From Caldifarciminota bacterium RBG_13_43_14 (GTDB lineage: Bacteria > Hydrothermota > Tepidihabitantia > SM23-42): a stretch of 8,851 nucleotides of DNA. Location: assembly GCA_001771735.1 (NCBI GenBank), contig MEUM01000132.1:1-8851 (forward strand), in the 5' to 3' direction. The notes under the pieces are model-generated. The model searched no databases and was not told the origin of the DNA. It was given only the letters and a program-made list of their open reading frames with translations. Within the stretch, counting starts at the first letter, position 1. Each line of letters begins with the position of its first letter. Made by a program: the position numbers and the translations under genes. Positions 1-5,567 of the stretch are shown here, in pieces.

Positions 1-1
1 G

Positions 2-667
2 TCAAGCGCTCAAGTCAGTATTGAAGGTCCGGAGAAAAGCATTCATGATCATATTACCGGTATCAATGGTTCATATCAGGCAACGATTAATGGTATTGAA
101 CTCTTGAAACGGGAAAAAATTCCAGTTCATACAAATACGACAATATCAAGATATAATGTTGATTATCTTGATGCTGTTGTCGATCAGACCAGGGCATTGG
201 GTTTGACCCGTTTTTCGATGAATTTGTGCATACCCTGTGGTACGGCGGCTGATCATCCCGAGCTATGGGTAAAATATTCTGAAATAGCCGACCGTATTTT
301 GCAGGTCAAAAAGAAAGCAGATAATTATGGTATAAAATTCCTCTGGTATTCGCCGGTGCCAATGTGTTTTTTTAATCCGATCGCCTATGGTTTTGGCAAT
401 AAATCGTGCGCGGCGATTACGGGCCTGCTCAGTATCGATCCCATGGGCAATGTAATACCATGCTCATCCTGGCGCGCACCGGTCGGTTCCCTGCTCAAGA
501 ATGATTTTCAGAATATCTGGAATTCGTCAATGTTAAGTTATTTCAAAAATCACGATTATGTACCTGATCAATGTCACTCCTGTATTAAGCTTGATATGTG
601 CAAGGGCGCATGTCCGCTTTATTGGTCAGCGATCGGCCAGAAGGAACTGAAAAATGCAGCCGGATAG
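2..667 (+). CDS. Radical SAM/SPASM domain protein, 5'-truncated by the window edge
   Basis: The reading frame is open from base 2, giving 221 residues without a true start. The N-terminal CxxxCxxC site for the SAM-binding 4Fe-4S cluster lies outside the window. The visible part begins inside the radical SAM barrel (AQVSIEGP, then HDHITG), the usual 'vSidG' strand. The C-terminus is a SPASM auxiliary-cluster domain: C136, then G149-x4-C154, then C191-x2-C194-x5-C200-x3-C204. The customary last SPASM cysteine is absent, since the protein ends 17 residues after C204. A C122 in 'VPMCFF' may act as a ligand instead. SPASM enzymes commonly modify peptides or proteins by radical chemistry, but the substrate here is unknown. 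The stop overlaps the next gene by 14 nt, so the two are probably translated together. The family call is firm; the function is open. Confidence 0.9.
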   Translation, partial: SSAQVSIEGPEKSIHDHITGINGSYQATINGIELLKREKIPVHTNTTISRYNVDYLDAVVDQTRALGLTRFSMNLCIPCGTAADHPELWVKYSEIADRILQVKKKADNYGIKFLWYSPVPMCFFNPIAYGFGNKSCAAITGLLSIDPMGNVIPCSSWRAPVGSLLKNDFQNIWNSSMLSYFKNHDYVPDQCHSCIKLDMCKGACPLYWSAIGQKELKNAAG

Positions 668-1565
668 CGTTTTCGCAGTATTCGACAAGATCGATAACCG
701 GCTTCGTATGGGGATGTCGGCAATTTTAATACTGGCTGCGTTTTTATTTCAGTTAACCACGAGAAACATTTTGGTCGGCATGCCTTTTATAATTGGCTGC
801 GTGATGCTGAATTTCATGAAGGGATTTAAAATACAACCGGCCAAAGGTGGAAAATTGGAATGGCAGGAAGTGACGCCAGAAAAGATCGATCAGGTTCTAA
901 AACATTGCAAAAAAATAAAAAAATTCCGCAGCATGGGCATGGGTTGCGCGATCGCCCTGGTATGTGTTTTTATTTTCTTTAACTTTATTTGCGCACCATT
1001 TGTTGCCGAGGTTATCCGGCCTTCGTTCGTGCTGTATGCTTTTGCAATAAATACAGTGGTCCTTTTCGGCGGATTAATGATTGGCGGCCAAAAAAGCGCC
1101 TGGATGCCTCGGGGACTTGACATAAAAAGTGAGATCGTGAAAAGATTGACCACTACATCGATAATAAAGAGCGATCCGGCATTGAACCCAGTACCGTATC
1201 TGGAGATCGGGACGACCAAAGAAGGATCTTACCCGAATGACGCTCGTTTCATGATCCGTTTTATTGATGCCCCTGGTGATTTTATCGGCTTGCAGGGGCA
1301 AATATCCTTGAATACGGTTAAATCAAGCCTCTATCCATATTTCTATGTCGTTATCATCGCCAAACACGAATATAAATTATTTGACAAAATCGGCAAACCC
1401 CTATTTCCTAAATTGATAATCGAAAGAAAAGAAACTGATGAGGTGGATGTAATCGTACTGCGCCAGCAGACTACTAAAACCTCGGGCTATCATACCGACA
1501 CCAAGGTCCAGGAATATATATTAAAAAGCGGTATTGAGCTTGTTAAAGGTATTTTCAAAGCTTGA
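654..1565 (+). CDS. Four-helix membrane protein of unknown function
   Basis: A 303-residue protein that I do not recognise. The ATG at 654 is supported by AAGGA at 641-645 with an 8-nt gap, inside the upstream gene. Hydrophobic segments at about residues 19-35, 38-55, 94-117 and 122-144 suggest two helical hairpins separated by a charged, lysine-rich loop (about 56-92). From about residue 150 the chain is soluble and probably beta-rich (for example YPYFYVVIIAKHEY), ending in a short amphipathic helix. No catalytic motif, lipobox or cleavable signal is evident. It sits between a radical SAM protein and a membrane glycosyltransferase, overlapping both, so it may be a partner or target in the same envelope process. 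That role is inference from position only. The existence of the gene is well supported by its length, SD and tight packing. Confidence 0.8.
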   Translation: MQPDSVFAVFDKIDNRLRMGMSAILILAAFLFQLTTRNILVGMPFIIGCVMLNFMKGFKIQPAKGGKLEWQEVTPEKIDQVLKHCKKIKKFRSMGMGCAIALVCVFIFFNFICAPFVAEVIRPSFVLYAFAINTVVLFGGLMIGGQKSAWMPRGLDIKSEIVKRLTTTSIIKSDPALNPVPYLEIGTTKEGSYPNDARFMIRFIDAPGDFIGLQGQISLNTVKSSLYPYFYVVIIAKHEYKLFDKIGKPLFPKLIIERKETDEVDVIVLRQQTTKTSGYHTDTKVQEYILKSGIELVKGIFKA

Positions 1566-3472
1566 TCGTGAATCGGATGCAGCCATTGAATAATAAAAAA
1601 ACATTTCTCCTGCTTTTTCTGATACTGATTTTCACCTTCATACTATACAGTCCGGTGATTAATTACGATTTTCTGCGCTGCTGGGACGATTATATCTATA
1701 CAATCGAAAATCAGATTGTAAAAGAAGGCATGAGCCTGATTGATATCGACCGTATTTTCGGATCTTTTTTGCTCGGCAATTATCACCCACTCACGCTTTT
1801 AAGTTACACTTTTGATTATTCAATATTCGGGTTCCAGCCACAATATTTCCATCTGGTTAATTTGTTATTGCATTTAATGAATTGCCTGTTTGTTTTTGTG
1901 CTGATTTACCGTGTCAGCAAACGATCGGGCATAGCCTTGATTACGACTTTAATTTTTGCGATCCATCCCCTGCGTATTGAACCGGTTGCATGGATATCGG
2001 GTCGTAAGGACCTGCTGGCCGCTATGTTTGCCTTTCTATCCCTGATCGCCTATACGTATTACCAGAGACAAAGGAAATTAAATGTTTATATTCTATGTCT
2101 TGTGGCGTTCATACTATCATTGTTATCAAAGGCAATGGTGCTGGGCTTGCCTGCGATGCTTTTCCTGATCGATTATTTAAATAAAAAGCACCTGGTCTTT
2201 GATCGATGGTTTGAGAAAATTCCTTTTTTTATTGTTTCGATCGGTTTTGGAATTATTGCCTGGATTGCGCGCCAGACCTATCAATATCAACTTAGCGAAA
2301 ATGTTTTGGGGGTGGGGTATAAGGTATTGATCGCCGCGCATCGTTTTGTGTTTTATTTTATCTTGCGGCAATTTCTGCCTTTCTGGCCCTCATTATTACA
2401 GCCTTATCTGTCGAATAATTTACCGATTCCTTTTGCCTATTATGCTGTATTTTCAATAGTTATCATAATATTTATTGGACTGATATTAATTATATGGCGG
2501 CGCAATGGAAATCTATTTTTCGGAGCAATGTTTTATCTGGTTGGGATCGCACCAGTATTATTGGTAGTGACCCTGGGCTATTCGGCGGATCGGTTCACCT
2601 ATTTTGCCTCGCCTGGGCTGACGTTTTTATTCATTTTATTATTTGTTCACATTTATAATAAAGTTAAAGTGCACAGCATACTCCGTAATTCAACGATAGC
2701 TTTCGGTTCAGTTTTGATATTGTATTTTCTTGTACTTACAATGAGCTACCTTCCAATCTGGAAGAATTGTCTTAGTTTTACCAATTATGTGATCGATCGT
2801 TATCCGCGCGACCCAGCCGCCTATTTGAATCGTGGATTGGTCTATCAGGAGCGGGGTGAGTATGAAAAAGCGAAGCAGGATTTTGCTCAAGCATTTAAGA
2901 TCAATCCGAATTATGCCGATGCAAGCCGTCGGATCGGCGAGATTTTCCATAAATTGAAAAATCCCGATAGCGCATATTATTATTATCAACAAACAATCAG
3001 ATCTGATCCGGCCAATGTAGAAGCATATTTCTTGCTGGGTAATTTATTTTATGATCATGGTCAAGACGAAGCCGCGATCACAAGCTTCACCCGCGCGATC
3101 GAATTTGATTCTTCCCATGCGGAAGTATTTTTTAATCGCGCCAATTCATACGGTCGTTATGGTATGCAGAAAGCTGCAATCGATGATTATACAACCGCGC
3201 TTAAAATCAAACCGGATCATGAACGGGCATTATTCAACCGGGCAGTGGGTTATACAATTACTGGTCAGCACGATCTGGCCATATTGGATTTGAATCAATT
3301 ACTGGAATTGCAGTCAGATAATCATCAGGCTCGATATGCCCGGGCAGTTGCATTGTTCAAGAGAGGAGCCTATCAGGATGCGAAGAAAGATGTTGATATT
3401 TTGCTTCGGGATAAAGTGCCGGTTGATCCGTCTTTTGTTGAAGCAGTTGACCGTTCGATACAGTTGAAATAA
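1562..3472 (+). CDS. TMTC-like GT-C family membrane glycosyltransferase with C-terminal TPR repeats
   Basis: A 636-residue integral membrane protein. The N-terminal two thirds (to about residue 405) has many hydrophobic helices. An early Asp pair (D42-D43 in CWDDYIYT) lies in the first extracytoplasmic loop, the usual site of catalytic acidic residues in GT-C/PMT enzymes. Further landmarks are NYHPLTLLSY (73-82), YFHLVNLLLH (95-104) and HPLRIEPVAWISGRKDLL (135-152), which are characteristic of TPR-bearing proteins related to the TMTC O-mannosyltransferases. Residues about 414-630 form six TPR units (for example PAAYLNRGLVYQERGEYEKA). The family would use a lipid-linked sugar outside the membrane; donor and acceptor are unknown. 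The start is uncertain: TTG at 1562 overlaps the previous stop by 4 nt and has AAAGG at 1545-1549, 12 nt away, while ATG at 1577 lacks a visible SD. Family confidence is high. Confidence 0.88.
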   Translation: MIVNRMQPLNNKKTFLLLFLILIFTFILYSPVINYDFLRCWDDYIYTIENQIVKEGMSLIDIDRIFGSFLLGNYHPLTLLSYTFDYSIFGFQPQYFHLVNLLLHLMNCLFVFVLIYRVSKRSGIALITTLIFAIHPLRIEPVAWISGRKDLLAAMFAFLSLIAYTYYQRQRKLNVYILCLVAFILSLLSKAMVLGLPAMLFLIDYLNKKHLVFDRWFEKIPFFIVSIGFGIIAWIARQTYQYQLSENVLGVGYKVLIAAHRFVFYFILRQFLPFWPSLLQPYLSNNLPIPFAYYAVFSIVIIIFIGLILIIWRRNGNLFFGAMFYLVGIAPVLLVVTLGYSADRFTYFASPGLTFLFILLFVHIYNKVKVHSILRNSTIAFGSVLILYFLVLTMSYLPIWKNCLSFTNYVIDRYPRDPAAYLNRGLVYQERGEYEKAKQDFAQAFKINPNYADASRRIGEIFHKLKNPDSAYYYYQQTIRSDPANVEAYFLLGNLFYDHGQDEAAITSFTRAIEFDSSHAEVFFNRANSYGRYGMQKAAIDDYTTALKIKPDHERALFNRAVGYTITGQHDLAILDLNQLLELQSDNHQARYARAVALFKRGAYQDAKKDVDILLRDKVPVDPSFVEAVDRSIQLK

Positions 3473-3553
3473 TATACGATACCTTTTTTACGTAATTTAT
3501 TCGTTGTCGATTATGTGATTAGCGTTTTCTGGAATCGATTGATATTAAGTAGA

Positions 3554-4336
3554 CTAATGTTGATAGTATTTGACGTGACGATCCGCGAGCAGGTCATTAC
3601 GTGGAGTGACTTTTTTATTTAAAGCGATCCCGGGTTCGATATCAACCACCTGACAACATTCTTCTTTTTGAGCCCGGCATAGTATCTTTCCATCCGGAGC
3701 AACAATTTCGCTCATGCCGATAAAAGCATAATTTTTCCCGGCGCGTGATTCCTCACCGATGCGGTTCGCCGTGACCGTATATACGCGATTTTCGATCGCA
3801 CGGGTCACCATGGCATCCGGACAATAGGGAAGGACCAGATTCGATGGGTGCAGAATGACCTGAGCCCCTCGCAAAGCCAGGGTCCGGGCCGATTCGGGGT
3901 AAATCCAGTCAAAACAGATCATTAATCCGTATTTTGTGCCTTCGTATTCGAGCACCTGAAAACCATTATTACCGGGCGCGAAGAGGTCTTTTTCGTCCCA
4001 AAAAAGATGTATCTTGCGGTAATTGCCGATCAATCCATTGGGATCGATCATTGCCATTGAATTATAAATAACATCATTGTCCTTTTCTGCATAACCATAG
4101 GCAAGACAAATAGATTTTTTCTTACATAATTGCAGCAATGCTTCAAATGTGGGGCCGGTGACCGGTTCGGCAAGGGATAGTAATTCTTTATGAGATGCAA
4201 ACGTATAACCGGTACTGAATAATTCGGGGATAAGGAGCAGGTCAGCGGAACAGCCTTCGATCAATCGGGCGACGGTATTGAGATTTGCGTTTCGATCGCC
4301 GAACACCGGCGCGAATTGTACAAAACCGATCTTCAT
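3554..4336 (-). CDS. Carbon-nitrogen hydrolase (nitrilase superfamily)
   Basis: A 260-residue cytosolic enzyme of typical single-domain nitrilase length. The Glu-Lys-Cys triad is complete: E38 in PELFSTGY, K108 in YRKIHLF and C141 in ICFDWIYPE. RAIENRVYTVTANRIGEE near residues 180-197 matches the family's conserved oligomer-interface region. From memory, the whole chain, including HPSNL and the C-terminal ND-x3-DR-x3-YY pattern, resembles the thermostable Pyrococcus abyssi nitrilase more than ureidopropionases. Members hydrolyse C-N bonds of amides, carbamoyl groups or nitriles through a Cys thioester; the substrate here cannot be told. It is last in a three-gene operon. Its ATG shares one base with the stop of the LUD gene (TAATG), implying translational coupling, since no good SD precedes it. 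Fold and catalysis are secure; the specific reaction is open. Confidence 0.95.
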   Translation of the reverse strand: MKIGFVQFAPVFGDRNANLNTVARLIEGCSADLLLIPELFSTGYTFASHKELLSLAEPVTGPTFEALLQLCKKKSICLAYGYAEKDNDVIYNSMAMIDPNGLIGNYRKIHLFWDEKDLFAPGNNGFQVLEYEGTKYGLMICFDWIYPESARTLALRGAQVILHPSNLVLPYCPDAMVTRAIENRVYTVTANRIGEESRAGKNYAFIGMSEIVAPDGKILCRAQKEECCQVVDIEPGIALNKKVTPRNDLLADRHVKYYQH

Positions 4337-5001
4337 TAGAATCCCAACTGCTGATTAATCAGCATTACCGTGATCGCGGTTTGCCAGGGACGATAATGAA
4401 TTATCGAAATCACACGGCAGATCCGGCGCGGGGCATTGCAGTCGGTACAGACCCCGGTTTTGGCACAGGGGGTCGCCGAGCTGATCCGCTGAGCGTTCAT
4501 GGTCGCAGCGATATCTTTACTGCGTTTTATCCCTTCATCAACCGAATGCACGATCTTATTGTAACCGGCAATTATGATCACATTATCCGGACCATATATC
4601 ATGCCGGCAACTCGATTGCCGACCCCATCAATGTTTATGATCTCACCGGATGTGGTTATCGCGTTTGCACCGGTAAGATAATAATCAGAATTATTTTCCT
4701 TCAATCGAATGACGCGGTCTGATTTGCCGGCGAGTTCGGGTCGCCAATGATGCCATACCTTATTCCCGCGCTTTTCTAGCTTATTTACAAGATCCATTTC
4801 CCTCACGGTAATTGATCCCGGGATACCAACCGATGATTTTTTAGGGATCATTTTAAGTATCGCTTTTGCGGCGTTTTCCATATCCTTGAAATATTCTGCA
4901 TCAAAAGCCCTTTTTTTAAGGTTCTGGATCGTCTGTTCCAAAATTATCTTTCTATGAGCTGAACGCTGTTCGCTAAAATCTATTTTACGATGATATTTCA
5001 T
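4336..5001 (-). CDS. LUD-domain protein (LutC/DUF162 family)
   Basis: A 221-residue single LUD domain. Conserved landmarks are GIPGSITVREMDLV (59-72), the signature LTGANAITTSGEIINIDGVG (109-128) followed by NRVAGMIYGPDNVIIIAGYNKIV, and a C-terminal cysteine cluster C179-x5-C185-x2-C188-x6-C195 (TPCAKTGVCTDC). Family members include LutC and the LUD part of LutB of the lactate oxidation complex. However, the LutA/LutB partners are absent here, and many stand-alone LUD proteins have no assigned role. The cysteines could bind a metal or Fe-S cluster; this is inference. The ATG at 4999-5001 has GGAGG (complement of 5014-5018) about 12 nt upstream. The gene overlaps the upstream CMD gene by 17 nt and the downstream nitrilase by 1 nt, so it belongs to one operon. 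A lactate utilisation label would be over-specific. Confidence 0.93.
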   Translation of the reverse strand: MKYHRKIDFSEQRSAHRKIILEQTIQNLKKRAFDAEYFKDMENAAKAILKMIPKKSSVGIPGSITVREMDLVNKLEKRGNKVWHHWRPELAGKSDRVIRLKENNSDYYLTGANAITTSGEIINIDGVGNRVAGMIYGPDNVIIIAGYNKIVHSVDEGIKRSKDIAATMNAQRISSATPCAKTGVCTDCNAPRRICRVISIIHYRPWQTAITVMLINQQLGF

Positions 5002-5344
5002 CTTTGTTCAATTCCTCCCATAGGCTGAATGCCCGACGTAGATGCGGTATGGTTATCGTACCACCGATCATCACTCCAACGGTCAGTATCTCTTCGAGTT
5101 CCTGGGTAGTCAATCCATTCTTTTGGCATTTTACTAGATGATAATTTATACAATCGTCGCAGCGCAATACGAATGATGCGACCAGCCCTAGCATTTCTTT
5201 GGTCTTTTCGGAGAGAACGCCGGCTTGATATGCCTGGGTGTCCAGGTTATAGAACTTTTTAATGTTCATGCCTGCGTATTTCATAACAATTTCGTTCATG
5301 CGCTTACGTTCGGCAAGGAACTCATCAACTTTTTTTGATTTCAT
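4985..5344 (-). CDS. Carboxymuconolactone decarboxylase (CMD)/AhpD-like protein
   Basis: A 119-residue all-helical protein of the CMD/AhpD superfamily. The motif LRCDDCINYHL supplies C62-x2-C65-x3-H69, the CxxC-x3-H redox/proton-relay site of AhpD-like proteins rather than the catalytic set of true gamma-carboxymuconolactone decarboxylase. Other family features are FYNLDTQAYQAGVLSEKTKEMLGLVAS (31-57) and the helix with IGGTITIPHLRRA. It is probably a thiol peroxidase/disulfide reductase-like protein acting in the cytosol; its substrate is unknown. It is the first gene of the operon, with a strong SD (AAGGAGA, complement of 5352-5358) 7 nt before the ATG and a consensus promoter just upstream. 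The stop lies 17 nt inside the LUD gene. Family assignment is firm, specific activity is not. Confidence 0.93.
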   Translation of the reverse strand: MKSKKVDEFLAERKRMNEIVMKYAGMNIKKFYNLDTQAYQAGVLSEKTKEMLGLVASFVLRCDDCINYHLVKCQKNGLTTQELEEILTVGVMIGGTITIPHLRRAFSLWEELNKDEISS

Positions 5345-5351
5345 TTACCTG

Positions 5352-5358
5352 TCTCCTT
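5352..5358 (-). promoter_or_regulatory. Ribosome binding site of the CMD gene
   Basis: The complement reads AAGGAGA, 7 nt before the ATG at 5342-5344. It fixes the start of the first gene of the CMD-LUD-nitrilase operon. Confidence 0.85.
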
Positions 5359-5369
5359 GTATGCTATCG

Positions 5370-5397
5370 ATTATAGTTCAATACCGGTATGTGTCAA
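5370..5397 (-). promoter_or_regulatory. Consensus sigma70-type promoter of the CMD-LUD-nitrilase operon
   Basis: On the minus strand a perfect -35 box TTGACA (complement of 5392-5397) and a perfect -10 box TATAAT (complement of 5370-5375) are separated by 16 bp. Transcription would begin near 5363, giving a short leader of about 18 nt that just contains the ribosome binding site. The spacer carries a perfect 10-bp palindrome, listed separately. Box quality and position make this the best promoter in the window. Confidence 0.85.
5381..5390. promoter_or_regulatory. Palindrome in the promoter spacer, candidate operator
   Basis: ATACCGGTAT is a perfect 10-bp palindrome lying entirely between the -35 and -10 boxes of the operon promoter. 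A protein bound here would block or distort RNA polymerase, as repressors and MerR-type activators do. MerR sites usually have longer, 19-bp spacers, so a repressor is more likely if the site is real. No regulator gene lies in the window. A 10-bp palindrome can arise by chance, so its role is inference. Confidence 0.4.
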
Positions 5398-5403
5398 CAA
5401 AAA

Positions 5404-5436
5404 AACACTAAGCGCTAATCACCAAACACTAATCAC
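5404..5436. repeat. Short interleaved direct repeats upstream of the CMD promoter
   Basis: AACACTAA occurs at 5404-5411 and 5425-5432, and CTAATCAC at 5415-5422 and 5429-5436, forming an imperfect tandem-like tract. It lies just upstream of the -35 box of the CMD operon (5392-5397). It could hold activator sites or be decayed simple repeat; nothing in the sequence decides this. Confidence 0.4.
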
Positions 5437-5478
5437 TGAGAAAATTAGGATAAAAAGCGTAGGGCTTTAAGATATAGG

Positions 5479-5519
5479 AAACCCTCCCTGTCCCGTTGTG
5501 TTTAACTACAGGGTGGTTT
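5479..5519. repeat. Imperfect inverted repeat in the intergenic region
   Basis: AAACC at 5479-5483 and CCCTGT at 5486-5491 pair with ACAGGG (5508-5513) and GGTTT (5515-5519), making an 11-bp stem with a small internal bulge and a 16-nt loop. No T-tract follows on either strand, so it is not a standard terminator. It is directly followed by the perfect palindrome CATAATTATG (5521-5530). It sits between the pckG terminator and the CMD promoter. It could be a relic of a small repeat element or part of a structured RNA; neither is shown. Confidence 0.45.
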
Positions 5520-5529
5520 GCATAATTAT

Positions 5530-5567
5530 GTAAAAACAAAAGGGCTTAGCTTTTAGCTAAGCCCTTT
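5530..5567 (-). terminator. Rho-independent terminator of pckG overlapping its stop codon
   Basis: Positions 5539-5551 and 5555-5567 form a perfect 13-bp stem (AAAGGGCTTAGCT and its complement) with a 3-nt loop. On the minus strand it is followed by TGTTTTTAC, the expected U-rich tail. The stop codon of pckG (complement of 5553-5555) falls in the loop and last stem pair, so the 5' arm encodes the last residues, KGLS. The + strand side has only a weak T-run, so it mainly serves the minus-strand transcript. Confidence 0.85.

Noticed and set aside
890..1301. Two minus-strand open frames opposite the membrane protein gene
   Set aside because: Neither has an RBS or recognisable domain, and both conflict with a well-packed + strand operon.
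654..1584. Same start context ATGCAGCC at 654 and 1577, suggesting gene duplication
   Set aside because: The similarity ends after eight bases and the proteins are unrelated; probably coincidence.
3507..3538. Inverted repeat TCGATT/AATCGA between the convergent operons
   Set aside because: Only 6 bp with a 20-nt loop and no T-tract; not good enough to call a terminator for either operon.
4285..4722. A 145-codon open frame on the + strand
   Set aside because: It lies wholly opposite the nitrilase and LUD genes, has no SD, and its translation shows no family features; the minus-strand genes have clear motifs.
4336..5001. Lactate utilisation complex (lutABC)
   Set aside because: Only a single LUD protein is present, without LutA or LutB, and its neighbours are unrelated to lactate oxidation.
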